64,000 nt of DNA from CAZTVF01 sp964616985. Its GTDB lineage: Bacteria; Planctomycetota; Phycisphaerae; SM23-33. The first letter of the stretch is position 1. Each line of letters opens with the position of its first letter. The DNA is taken from positions 1 to 64,000 of the forward strand of contig CAZTVF010000004.1 in assembly GCA_964616985.1 (NCBI GenBank). The letters run 5' to 3'. Below are positions 36,030-44,962 of the stretch, in pieces. The notes under the pieces were generated by a model, which saw only the letters and a list, made by a program, of their open reading frames with translations, was not told the DNA's origin and made no database searches. A program made the position numbers and the translations under genes.

Positions 36030-36142
36030 CGAAGTGTTCCCAGCCGTCGGGCGTCCAAGAGCCTTTCCTATGATAGCTCCCGCGATCGCCGCCTGATACT
36101 TCAAACCCCCTCCCCCTCCGCAGTTCCGGGCCGGCCGGGTGC

Positions 36143-36174
36143 CATGCTTTTAGACCCGAAGGGTCAAAAGCATG
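36143..36174. terminator. Strong hairpin between two minus-strand genes
   Basis: Arms CATGCTTTTAGACCC and GGGTCAAAAGCATG pair across 14 positions around GAA with one bulge. It lies downstream of the small secreted-protein gene on the minus strand and could terminate it, with an A/T-rich stem base rather than a T-run. Confidence 0.5.
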
Positions 36175-36197
36175 TTTACAGCTTTGGGCCATCAATC

Positions 36198-36674
36198 TCA
36201 CTCCGCGAGAGCGAAACTGCCCCTGTTGCCGTTGAAGAACTTGATGAGGTAATCGGCGTGCTGTTGCAGATCGCTGCGGATTTGCACGCCGGCGGGGCCG
36301 GCGGTGCGGTCGTGCAGCCAGTAGCGGCGACGGTACTCGAACTTGGGTTCCTTGAGCCTGTCGCCGGAATCGTTAAGCTTCCAGTAGCTCGTCTCGATCA
36401 CGAGTTGCACCTTGCCGCGGCTGAAGTAGAACTCCCGGTCAATGTATCGCTGGCTGGTCTCGATGGCCCAGGTCATCTTGCGGATCTCTTTGCCAAGCGT
36501 CCACACCTTGAGCCACGTCCCGCCGCAGGATGGCTCGTCGGTGGCCCCCTCGACAACGCGCATCTCTGATATCTGCCGCGCGTGGTCAGTTTCGAGCCTG
36601 CTCTGGCCGCTCAACGCGACGCCGGTGCACACAAAGAGTAGTGCGATTGACGCTGCACCTGCGATGGTCTTCAT
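36198..36674 (-). CDS. Small secreted protein of unknown function
   Basis: A 158-residue protein with a signal peptide (KTIAGAASIALLFVCTGVALSG) and no further membrane segment. The body alternates short strands and charged loops (REFYFSRGKVQLVIETSYW, EPKFEYRRRYWLHD). I do not recognise the family. The frame extends to 36731, but the Met at 36674 opens the best leader. It precedes the DUF1549 gene in the same direction, with a hairpin between them. Confidence 0.6.
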   Translation of the reverse strand: MKTIAGAASIALLFVCTGVALSGQSRLETDHARQISEMRVVEGATDEPSCGGTWLKVWTLGKEIRKMTWAIETSQRYIDREFYFSRGKVQLVIETSYWKLNDSGDRLKEPKFEYRRRYWLHDRTAGPAGVQIRSDLQQHADYLIKFFNGNRGSFALAE

Positions 36675-36851
36675 ACCCGCCTTCACTTCCATGGCAAAGC
36701 TGCACGCTATAGCCGGATGAATTATCGACAATCGTCAATCGTCCGCAACAGGCAATGACGTCGCGCGTGGAGTGCGGCCGCCAGCGCGCACCTTTTCGCT
36801 GGCAGGCGCGCGGGCGGGCTATTAGAGTTTCGTCGCGGAAGGAATCCAACC

Positions 36852-38168
36852 ATGAGAACGTATCGCGAACCAGCCAGGGACCTGCCCGTGCGGGGGGAGT
36901 ATGACGTGGTCGTCGCCGGGGGCGGGGCGGCGGGCTTTGTGGCGGCGGTGGCGGCGGCCAGGGCGGGTGCCCGGACGCTGCTCATCGAGCGGTACGGGTT
37001 CCTGGGAGGCACGGCCACCGCGGCGATGATGGTGGAGTTCGGCAGCATCCACGACGGCGGGCGGGTGATCGTCGGCGGGATCCCGCACGAGTTCATGCAC
37101 CGCCTCGCGCAGCACAACGGGGCCGTCATCCACGACCCGGCGCACAACATGATCTTCGACCCCGAGAGCATGATCGCCGTCTGCCAGCAGATGGCCGTCG
37201 AGGCGGGCGTCGAACTGCTGCTCCACGCGTGGGTCGCGGTGCCGGTGATGCAGGCCAGCGGCGTGCGCGGCGTGGTCATCGAGAGCAAGTCGGGCCGCCA
37301 GGCCGTTGAGGCCCAAGTCGTCATCGACTGCACCGGCGACGGCGACGTGGCCGCAGCCGCCGGGGCCGCCTACAACATCGGCCGCGACGGCGACCGCGCC
37401 CTTCAGCCGGTGACGCTGGAGGTGCTGGTCGGCAATGTGGACACGCGCCAGGTGCCGCCGTGGACGGGCTTCAAGGACCTGATCGCCGAGGCGGCGGCCG
37501 CCGGCGAGTGGACCATCCCCACCGAACGCTTCTTCTCCTGGGGCCGCGTGATCAAGCGCGGCGCGCCCGACGACGCGGCCCGCGGCTTCTACTTCCTCAA
37601 CGTCACCAACTGCCTCGGCATCGACGGCACGGACGTGGCCGCCCTGACGCGGGCGGAGATCCAGACGCGGTCGCAGTTGGACTCATTGATCGCCTTCCTG
37701 CGGAAGTACATGCCCGGTTTCGCCCACTGCTACCTCGACCGCACGGCCGCCCAGGTGGGCGTGCGCGAGACGCGGCGGATCGCCGGCGATTACACCCTGA
37801 CGCGGCAGGACGTGCTGGACTCCTGCCACTTCGACGACGGGGTCGTACCCGCGTGCAACTCCATCGACGTACACGAGGTCAAGGGCAAGGACTTCGCCCA
37901 CGAGTATCTCCGCCGGGGCACGCACTACCAGATCCCCTACCGCTGCTTCCTGCCGCGGGGGCTGGGCGGCATCCTGGTGGCCGGCCGATGCCTCTCGGCC
38001 GACTGGCGGGCACTGGGCTCGGCCCGCGTCATGGTCGTGTGCATGCCGATGGGCGAGGCCGTGGGCCTTGCCGCCGCCCAAGCCTGCCGCGACCGCCGCC
38101 CGCCGCGCGAGATCGACGTATCCCGCCTTCGCGACCAGCTCCGCGCGGGCGGCACGGTGTTGGATTGA
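36852..38168 (+). CDS. FAD-dependent oxidoreductase
   Basis: A 438-residue flavoprotein of the large FAD-oxidoreductase family common in planctomycete carbohydrate loci. The dinucleotide motif is YDVVVAGGGAAGFVAAVAAAR with the downstream Glu of LLIERYGFLGG, and a second FAD motif VVIDCTGDGDVAA plus the C-terminal GILVAGRCLSADWRALGSARV. No signal peptide. AAGGA lies 8 nt before the ATG. Its stop codon abuts the next gene, an ADP-ribosylglycohydrolase homologue, indicating coupling. The substrate is probably a hydroxylated small molecule or sugar, but this is only an inference. Confidence 0.85.
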   Translation: MRTYREPARDLPVRGEYDVVVAGGGAAGFVAAVAAARAGARTLLIERYGFLGGTATAAMMVEFGSIHDGGRVIVGGIPHEFMHRLAQHNGAVIHDPAHNMIFDPESMIAVCQQMAVEAGVELLLHAWVAVPVMQASGVRGVVIESKSGRQAVEAQVVIDCTGDGDVAAAAGAAYNIGRDGDRALQPVTLEVLVGNVDTRQVPPWTGFKDLIAEAAAAGEWTIPTERFFSWGRVIKRGAPDDAARGFYFLNVTNCLGIDGTDVAALTRAEIQTRSQLDSLIAFLRKYMPGFAHCYLDRTAAQVGVRETRRIAGDYTLTRQDVLDSCHFDDGVVPACNSIDVHEVKGKDFAHEYLRRGTHYQIPYRCFLPRGLGGILVAGRCLSADWRALGSARVMVVCMPMGEAVGLAAAQACRDRRPPREIDVSRLRDQLRAGGTVLD

Positions 38169-38198
38169 ATGAGCGACGATATCAATAAGGGAATAGAC

Positions 38199-39323
38199 AT
38201 GTCACAACCCCTCAGCCTCAGCGATCGCGTCATGGGCGGCATCATCGGCAGCGCGGTGGGCGATGCGCTGGGCGCGCCTTGCGAATGCCTGCACTACCGC
38301 CACATCCTCAAGATCTATGGCGACTTCAAGGGCTTCGACGACCTGATCGCCGTCAAGGCGGGCTGGGGGTGGGTGCCGCTGGGCACGATCACCGATGACA
38401 CGGTGCTGGCCGACCTGCTGATGGACTGCATCCTGGCCAACGACGGCGTCCTCGACGCGCACTTGTTCGCCAAAGAGTGGGAGGCGTTCGAGACGCCCAT
38501 CCCCAACCCCGGCGGCGAGCCCGTCGTCCGCCTCACCCGCATGCACTACATCGAGAAGATCCCGTACTATCGCAACAAGCTCCGCGAGATCAACAAGCGC
38601 GAGCTCGGCCACGGCGAGGCCAACGCCACCAACGCCATCATGTACATCGGCCCCGTCGGCCTGCTCTGCGCGGGCGACCCGAACAAGGCCGCCGTCATGG
38701 CCGCCGACGTGAGCGCCGTCAACCAGCATGGCCGCCCGCGCGACGCCGCCGCCGGCTACGCCGCCGCCCTGGCCGAGTGCTTCGTGCCGGGCGCCACCGT
38801 CGACAGCGTCATCGAGGCGGGCGTGGCCTACACGCGCGACTGCTTCCACACGCGCGAGATGAACGCCATGCTCGACCTCGCCCGCAAGTGCAACGATTGC
38901 GACGAGTTCATCCGCCGCTACTACGAGGAGATCATCGGCACCTACATCCCCTTCCAGGACGCCGAGAGCCTCGACAAGCGCCACTGGAAGCACCCGGACG
39001 AGCCGATGTGCGTGAGCTGGAACTCGGCCGAGATCCTGGGGCCCACGCTGGCAACGTTCCTCATCACGCGCGGCCAGGATGCCCGGGCGATGATGCTCGC
39101 CTGCGCCAAGATCGGACGCGACGCCGACACCATCTGCCGCTGCGCCGGCGGGCTGATCGGCACCTGGCTGGGCCTCCAGTGCATCCCCGCCGATTGGCAG
39201 GCGCTGGTCCTGAAGCACAATGCCTGGCTGCGGCTGAAGGAGAAGGGCCATGCGCTCGTGGACATCATCCGCCGCCGCGCCCAGACGCTCGGCGCCCAAC
39301 TGACACAACTCGGCGCGAGCTGA
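38199..39323 (+). CDS. ADP-ribosylglycohydrolase family protein
   Basis: A 374-residue protein of the ADP-ribosylglycohydrolase/crystallin J1 superfamily. The metal-binding motifs are ITDDTVLADLL (TDDT) near the N-terminus and IGRDADTICRCAGGLIGTWLG (GRDADT) near the C-terminus. These enzymes remove ADP-ribose or related groups; many bacterial members in sugar loci have unknown substrates. The ATG at 38199 has AAGGGAA upstream; an ATG at 38169 directly after the preceding stop is the alternative start. It forms an operon with the FAD oxidoreductase. Confidence 0.82.
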   Translation: MSQPLSLSDRVMGGIIGSAVGDALGAPCECLHYRHILKIYGDFKGFDDLIAVKAGWGWVPLGTITDDTVLADLLMDCILANDGVLDAHLFAKEWEAFETPIPNPGGEPVVRLTRMHYIEKIPYYRNKLREINKRELGHGEANATNAIMYIGPVGLLCAGDPNKAAVMAADVSAVNQHGRPRDAAAGYAAALAECFVPGATVDSVIEAGVAYTRDCFHTREMNAMLDLARKCNDCDEFIRRYYEEIIGTYIPFQDAESLDKRHWKHPDEPMCVSWNSAEILGPTLATFLITRGQDARAMMLACAKIGRDADTICRCAGGLIGTWLGLQCIPADWQALVLKHNAWLRLKEKGHALVDIIRRRAQTLGAQLTQLGAS

Positions 39324-39349
39324 TTGGGCACGAGGCATGGGCAGGCGCC

Positions 39350-39436
39350 GGTGCCATGCCGAAGCGTACCCGCGCCGGCATGCTCGCGCGGGCATGCCGG
39401 CGCGTCGCAGACAACGCGACACTTCGGCATGGCACC
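39350..39436. repeat. Palindromic repeat, family B copy 2
   Basis: An 87-nt element with outer arms GGTGCCATGCCGAAG and CTTCGGCATGGCACC and inner GCGCCGGCATGC blocks. It lacks the 19-nt insertion seen in the copy at 19198-19352 and so represents the empty form. It lies between convergent genes, as does copy 1. Confidence 0.85.
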
Positions 39437-39463
39437 GGATTGGGCCGGATTGGCCCCCCTCTC

Positions 39464-41140
39464 TCACACCCGCGCCCGCTCCAACATCGCGGCGACGGGG
39501 CCATTGGGCTTGTCGATCTCGGCGGCGGTGGTGATTGTGACGGTGGGCATGCAGCCGAGCTTGGAGTGCAGGCTCATCCGCATCGCCTGGTCGGCGTTGG
39601 CGCCCGCCAGGCCCGAGTAGCCGAAGGATCGGCACCAACGCCCGAACAGGAACTCGTTCAGCGGGCAGGCGCCGTCCTGCTCGAGGCGCTCCAGGCCCGG
39701 GCGGCTCTGGTGCCAGCTGGTGAACAAGTGCACCTGGGCAAACGCCTGATGTTGCATGGTGATCTCGTTGCGCCCCTCGCCGCCGACGGCAAGGCCGTCG
39801 TTGATCGAGGCGATCTCGCCGATCAGCCGCCGCATGCCCTCGGTCGAGGTCTGGTTCTCCACCAGGCAGTTGTGCAGGTTCCACGTCGTGAGCGTCACGT
39901 CGATGAACACCGTCTCGAGGTCGAGATCATCGACCGCCCCCTTGATGTTCCGCGCGAGCATGCTCCGCCACATCGCCAGGCCGGGATGAATCTTCACCAT
40001 GGTCTTCTTGGACCGGTTGCGGCCGCGGGCGGCGTTGGACTCCATCACCGGCTGCATGCCGTTGTGCCACACCCAGCCCTCGACGCGTTTGCTCTCGATG
40101 CTGCGATACTGGAAGTCGCGCAGGTACGCGTAGGCGGGGTGCGTGGGGTCCATGTCGATGGCATTGAAGTGCGGCATCGCGCGGAAACCCATCTGGCGAG
40201 CCCGCTGGATGAACCGCCTTCCGCTGTCGCTGGCGACGTAGGTGGGGTAGTTCTCATCGTACGGATCGCTGCGCCAGCCGGGGATGTGCAGCAGCACCGA
40301 CGCGGGCTCGACGCGCCGGGCCAGCGCCTCCAGAATGTCCTCATTCGCGGGGCACCAGCTGACGGCGAACCGCAGATCGTGCGGCCACGCCTGCCGCGGC
40401 AGCGCGGGGAGGCCGAATGCCGATTCCAGCCAGTCGCGGTAGACGGCCGCGGGCACGGTCCAATCGCCCTCGTAAACGTTGACCCGCCACGCCAGGCCGC
40501 CCGCGGCGAGACTGCCGTCGGCAGGGCCATACGCCTCCGTCTGCAGGCCCAGGCACCGCGGCGTCTGAGGCATGCCCACCTGCAGGGCCTTGTAGCGGTA
40601 CCGCGTGTCGCGGCAGTGCACCCAGAAGCCGCCGCCCTTGCCCTGAAGCATGGCCAGGCCCGCCTCCCACCACGAGGGCCACTGCCAGCGGGTGTTGTGG
40701 ATGAGTTCATCCTCCAGCGGCAACTGCACGCCCTGGAAGAACGGCGCGACAAGCTGAAGCTCGGCCCCGATACCCGTCAGCGTGTACTGCACGGCCCGCA
40801 GGCCGGGGCGCGAGGCATAGCCCGAGGGCTCGATCACGAGGTCGCCCGTCTGGGCGTCCTCGGTCACGGCCAGCACCGCATCGCCGTGCCACGACTCGAA
40901 CCGGATCTCCGCGCGGCGGTCGCTCAAGGCCGTCGTGGTGACGCAGTCGCCGTCGTGGCCGCCCAGCGGCACGAGCTCCCCGCCCGCATACAGCAACTGC
41001 ACCGGGGAGGGCCCCTCGGCGCCTGCCTGCAGATATTCGCGCCCGCCCGCCGCCTTAAGCGACACCAGCCGCCCCGCCTCGAAGACGGCCGAGAGGGTCC
41101 GGGTGGTGACGGTCAGCCGATTCTGTTCGACAGTCAGCAT
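39464..41140 (-). CDS. DUF6259-like putative glycosidase
   Basis: A 558-residue cytoplasmic protein with an N-terminal beta-rich substrate domain and a TIM-barrel-like C-terminal half (LHIPGWRSDPYDENYPTY, MPHFNAIDMDPTHPAY, TVFIDVTLTTWNLHN). The pattern resembles DUF6259 proteins, which look like glycoside hydrolases related to GH families acting on alpha-glycans. Plausible acid residues lie in the barrel strand FIDVTLT and in NDGLAVGGEGRNE, but I cannot assign the catalytic pair. TAGGAG before the ATG fixes the start. It is divergent from the PmoA-like gene, 84 nt away. Confidence 0.65.
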   Translation of the reverse strand: MLTVEQNRLTVTTRTLSAVFEAGRLVSLKAAGGREYLQAGAEGPSPVQLLYAGGELVPLGGHDGDCVTTTALSDRRAEIRFESWHGDAVLAVTEDAQTGDLVIEPSGYASRPGLRAVQYTLTGIGAELQLVAPFFQGVQLPLEDELIHNTRWQWPSWWEAGLAMLQGKGGGFWVHCRDTRYRYKALQVGMPQTPRCLGLQTEAYGPADGSLAAGGLAWRVNVYEGDWTVPAAVYRDWLESAFGLPALPRQAWPHDLRFAVSWCPANEDILEALARRVEPASVLLHIPGWRSDPYDENYPTYVASDSGRRFIQRARQMGFRAMPHFNAIDMDPTHPAYAYLRDFQYRSIESKRVEGWVWHNGMQPVMESNAARGRNRSKKTMVKIHPGLAMWRSMLARNIKGAVDDLDLETVFIDVTLTTWNLHNCLVENQTSTEGMRRLIGEIASINDGLAVGGEGRNEITMQHQAFAQVHLFTSWHQSRPGLERLEQDGACPLNEFLFGRWCRSFGYSGLAGANADQAMRMSLHSKLGCMPTVTITTAAEIDKPNGPVAAMLERARV

Positions 41141-41224
41141 CGTGATCTCCTATCCGGGTGATGGGTATGGCGCGGGATTATGACGCGCTTCACTCGCGGC
41201 GTCCATCGCGGTATAAACCCACGC

Positions 41225-42196
41225 ATGAACCAACCTGTTGAGTTCCGACAACACCCGGGCGACCGCTGCGTCGATGTCCTCATCGGCCACCTGCCGTTCA
41301 CCTCGTACATCTGGCCGCTGACGATCAAGAAACCCGTGCTGTTCCCGCTGCGGACCGCGCGGGGCACGTCGATCACCCGGGGCTTCCCGCTGGAGCCGCG
41401 GGCCGGCGAGCGCGTGGACCACCCCCACCACGTGGGCATGTGGTTCAACCACGGCGACGTGAACGGCCTGGATTTCTGGAACAACTCCGACGCGATCCCA
41501 CCGGCAGATCGCGAGCATTTCGCCACGATTGCGCACGTGGGAATCGCCCGAGCCGGCGGCGGCGCGGACGAGGGCGTGCTGGTGGTGACCAGCGAATGGC
41601 GCACCCCCGCCGGCCTGACGCTGCTGGCGGAGGAGACGACCTACGTCTTCCGCGGCGGGGAGGACTGGCGGAGCGTGGACCGCATCACGCGCCTGGCCGC
41701 ACGGCAGGAGGTGTTGTTTCGCGACAGCAAGGAAGGCACGTTCGCAATCCGCGTCACCCGCGCCCTGGAGCAGCCGACGACGGAGTCGCTGATCCTGACC
41801 GACGCCGCCGGGCGAGCGACGGCGGTGCCGCAGCTGACGAACGATGGCGTGACCGGCCTCTACCGCAGCAGCCGCGGCCTGGAGGGCGACGCGGTGTGGG
41901 CGACGCGGGGCGAGTGGGTGAAGCTCGGCGGGCGGATCGGCGACGAGGCGATCTCGCTGGTGATCTTCGACCATCCCGGCAACCCGGGCTACCCGACGTA
42001 CTGGCACGCCCGCGGCTACGGGCTGTTCGCCGCCAACCCGCTGGGCCAAGCCCCTTTGAGCGGCGGCAAGGACGAACTCAACCTCCGCCTGGGCGCAGGC
42101 GAATCGGCCACCTTCCGCCACCGCGTCCTCATCGCCTCAGCCGACCTGGGCGACGACGCGCTGAGCGCCGAACTCGGCCGCTTCACATCGACGTGA
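41225..42196 (+). CDS. PmoA-like (DUF6807) protein
   Basis: A 323-residue protein of the DUF6807 family, often labelled PmoA-like but not part of methane monooxygenase. The signature is ERVDHPHHVGMWFNHGDVNG followed by DFWNN, and PTYWHARGYGLFAANPLG near the C-terminus. The family is frequent in planctomycete sugar loci and looks like a beta-sandwich sugar-active or sugar-binding enzyme. The Met at 41225 begins the conserved region. Its 3' end overlaps the heparinase-like gene by 14 nt on the other strand. Confidence 0.8.
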   Translation: MNQPVEFRQHPGDRCVDVLIGHLPFTSYIWPLTIKKPVLFPLRTARGTSITRGFPLEPRAGERVDHPHHVGMWFNHGDVNGLDFWNNSDAIPPADREHFATIAHVGIARAGGGADEGVLVVTSEWRTPAGLTLLAEETTYVFRGGEDWRSVDRITRLAARQEVLFRDSKEGTFAIRVTRALEQPTTESLILTDAAGRATAVPQLTNDGVTGLYRSSRGLEGDAVWATRGEWVKLGGRIGDEAISLVIFDHPGNPGYPTYWHARGYGLFAANPLGQAPLSGGKDELNLRLGAGESATFRHRVLIASADLGDDALSAELGRFTST

Positions 42197-44939
42197 AACA
42201 CCACCGCCCCAAGGCGAATGTGAACGTCAGCGAGCGGCCGGAGGGGAGTGTGATGATCATGTCCTCGCCGCAGCGACGCAGCGAGGCGGGGCCCACGACG
42301 CCCTCGGTGACGTCGAGGAAGACGGTGACGAGGGGGTCGCGCTCGTCGGCCGTGTAGCCGCCGTTCACGGGGTGCCACTGGCAGTCGGTGTGATACCAGC
42401 CCCAGTGGTGGTCATACGTCCGCAGCGGGTGGATCGTGAGCTTCAACTCCGGGCGGGTCAGCAGGTCCAGGCGCATCGCGGCCGCCCGGCGACGGATGAC
42501 CAGCGCCCGGCCGGGGGCGGCGACGCCGACATCCTCCGTCTGCCCGCCCGCCTGGTACTGGGCCATGACGACGGCGGCGGGGTCATGGGGCGCCACGTCA
42601 TCGAGCAGCACGGCCGCTTCCTCGCCCGCCAGCACAAGGTGCCGCACCACGCGGCGGGCCGCCCCGCGGTAGGCCGCGGCACTGTCGCAGGCCATGTAAC
42701 GCAGGTCGCCCTGGGCGCGGCAGGCGGTGATCGTGCCGGTGCATTCCCAGCCGGCGGGCACGCAGGGGCCCACGCCGCCGATGATCGGCAGCGAGTGATC
42801 CGTCGGCTCGGGCCGGAAATAGCCCGTGTCGATGATGAAGTCCTCGCCGCGAAGGTCGAGGATGTACGAGCCCGTGTCGGCCTGGTTGTGGTGCGTGTAG
42901 GGCGGGCGCGAGCCCTTGAACGACGCCACCCAGCGGCAGTCGTAGTTCGTGCCCGACCGCACGAGGGCCACCTCCACGTCGCGGCTGTGATGGGCCAGCG
43001 GCAGCGGCGGCTGATCGAACTGCTCGGGCATGTCAGGCCGGTAGGCGTAGGTGATGGCGTCGGCGTGGAACTGCGTGTAGCCCGTCGGTGGGTCGTGCTG
43101 CGCAGCCGCCTGGGCGTATCGCAGCGCGTGGTCGCCGTACCACAAGAGGAAGCGGTCGCCGTAGCGCGCCCCCAGGCGCCAGGCGATGGGCCCGGCGATG
43201 GGCGAGGGGAACGTGTCGTTGAAGCCCGTGCAGCGGCCGGTGTTTGAAAGCGCCAGGCGGAACGCGTTGCCCGCGTTCATCATGCCCGGGTGCGAGAGCA
43301 GCCCGTCGTCGCTGCCGGTGGCCAGTTCCAGGGCCTGGGCGAACTTCAGCGTCGTGCTCCAGGCGAAGTCGGCGTACTGCATCCACTCGGTGTTCACCCC
43401 ATCGACGCCGAGGCAGTAGTCGAGGTGGTGGCCGATGTACTTGCGGGCGAGGTAGAGGGCCTCGGCGGCATCGGGGTGATCGTGCAGCACCAACGCGAGC
43501 ATGGCCCCGCCGCTGTTGCAGCAGGGGTTGGCGTTGGGAATGGCCGTGGCGTCCCAGTGCGGCCAGCGGGCCGTGCGGAGATACCGTTCGAGATAGAGCT
43601 CCAGGAATCGCCGCCAGTCGCCGCGGTCGGCCGGCGACAGGTGCGGCCAGAACGTGTCGTACACGATCGGCAGATGAACGGTCAGCTTCGAGTCGTCGAG
43701 TTCGTTGGTGCCTGAATCGCCGGCCATGAAGGGCGTCGCGCTGCGGATGTACTGCGTGGCGTGGTCGATGTACTCCCGCCGGCCGTCGAGCACCCAGCCG
43801 TTGTGGTCGCCGGTGAGGATCGTGACGAGCTGGCGGTTTCGAAGGGGGCGCTTCATCGCGGCGAAGGCGGCCTCGTCGAGCGGGGCCAAGTGCTCCACCG
43901 GCGGCAGGAGGGCGTAGCGACGCATGCGGTCCATCGGCGGGCGCGTCGCCTTCTCGCGGATCTCCCGCACCACGTCGTCGCGGAACATCAGGATCGGGTG
44001 CTGCAGGCCCAGCTCAGCCGGGTTGATCGGCGCGGGGGCCGCCCGCAGGCTCACGGCCGCCAGCTCACGCGTCAGGCCGCCGGCATCCGAGACGCGCAGC
44101 GAGAATCGCGTGAACTGCGGCCGCTGGAGATCGAGGTCGAAGTCCATCCGCGTTTCGCCCGGCGGCAGCGTCACGGCTTGGGAAGTCGTTCTGCCGGCGG
44201 TGTCGTCGCCGCCTTCGCTGACAAGAAACACGCGGGTGGCGACAAGGCCGTCGGTGTGATTGACCATGACAGCGCGACAGCGATTGCGGCCGCGGACGAG
44301 CCGCACGCCGTCGAAGGTCAACGCTGCCAGTTCGACCGCGGCAGGGCCCGAGGCGAGGGTGAACTCGGCGAAGCGGTCGGCCTGGGCAAAGCCAAGCTCG
44401 GCCGCGCTGGTCGCCGCGGCGTCCATGCGGCCCTGCGCCCATCGCATGTGCGCGATCAGGCCGCGGAGCACGTCGCCGGCGGCCGGCGCGGCGAGGCCCA
44501 GATCGGCGAAGCGGACCGAGAGGCTCGCTCGCCAGCCGCCCGCGATGACTTCGCCGGCGGCGCGGATCGCGCCGGACTTCCACAGGCCCAGCCCGTCGAA
44601 GACCCTGCCGTCGGGGGCGAGGATGATCTGGATCTGCTCCTGCTCGCGCCGGGGATCGGGCAGCAGCCGCAGCTCGATGTGGTCCTGCCGCCAGAATTGC
44701 GGCCCGTCTGGGGGCTCGGCCGGGGCGAGCGTGACATGCTCATCGCGGCACTCGACGCGGAGGTGCAGTCGCTCGGCGTCCCACGCCACGCGGACGGCCA
44801 GATCGCGAGGGGGAATCTCCTCGCCGTGAAGGTCAGTCAGAAGCGGCAGCGGCGCTATCGCCTGCCATGCCGCATCCGTATCGCACGCCAACTGCCGCAC
44901 CGTGTAACGCGGGGGAAGAAACCGGTTCGTACGTCTCAC
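42183..44939 (-). CDS. Heparinase II/III-like polysaccharide lyase with N-terminal sugar-binding domain
   Basis: A 918-residue protein. The first 190 residues form a carbohydrate-binding-like beta domain (AVRVAWDAERLHLRVECRDEHV, resembling family 9 modules). A helical toroid (about 290-600) and a C-terminal beta-sandwich with HHNQADTGSYILDLRGEDFIIDTGYF follow, which is the heparinase II/III pattern. Such enzymes cleave uronate-containing polysaccharides by elimination. There is no signal peptide. The start is GTG (44937-44939) with AAGGA upstream, 23 nt behind the YceI gene, so the two are probably cotranscribed. The catalytic Tyr/His pair is not assigned with certainty. Confidence 0.78.
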   Translation of the reverse strand: MRRTNRFLPPRYTVRQLACDTDAAWQAIAPLPLLTDLHGEEIPPRDLAVRVAWDAERLHLRVECRDEHVTLAPAEPPDGPQFWRQDHIELRLLPDPRREQEQIQIILAPDGRVFDGLGLWKSGAIRAAGEVIAGGWRASLSVRFADLGLAAPAAGDVLRGLIAHMRWAQGRMDAAATSAAELGFAQADRFAEFTLASGPAAVELAALTFDGVRLVRGRNRCRAVMVNHTDGLVATRVFLVSEGGDDTAGRTTSQAVTLPPGETRMDFDLDLQRPQFTRFSLRVSDAGGLTRELAAVSLRAAPAPINPAELGLQHPILMFRDDVVREIREKATRPPMDRMRRYALLPPVEHLAPLDEAAFAAMKRPLRNRQLVTILTGDHNGWVLDGRREYIDHATQYIRSATPFMAGDSGTNELDDSKLTVHLPIVYDTFWPHLSPADRGDWRRFLELYLERYLRTARWPHWDATAIPNANPCCNSGGAMLALVLHDHPDAAEALYLARKYIGHHLDYCLGVDGVNTEWMQYADFAWSTTLKFAQALELATGSDDGLLSHPGMMNAGNAFRLALSNTGRCTGFNDTFPSPIAGPIAWRLGARYGDRFLLWYGDHALRYAQAAAQHDPPTGYTQFHADAITYAYRPDMPEQFDQPPLPLAHHSRDVEVALVRSGTNYDCRWVASFKGSRPPYTHHNQADTGSYILDLRGEDFIIDTGYFRPEPTDHSLPIIGGVGPCVPAGWECTGTITACRAQGDLRYMACDSAAAYRGAARRVVRHLVLAGEEAAVLLDDVAPHDPAAVVMAQYQAGGQTEDVGVAAPGRALVIRRRAAAMRLDLLTRPELKLTIHPLRTYDHHWGWYHTDCQWHPVNGGYTADERDPLVTVFLDVTEGVVGPASLRRCGEDMIITLPSGRSLTFTFALGRWCFTSM

Positions 44940-44962
44940 GTCGCTTCCTTATATATGGGGGA

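Noticed and set aside
38477..41161. Long plus-strand frame spanning the ADP-ribosylglycohydrolase and DUF6259-like genes
   Set aside because: It overlaps one real gene in another frame and one in antisense, and runs through a palindromic repeat. It shows no domain.
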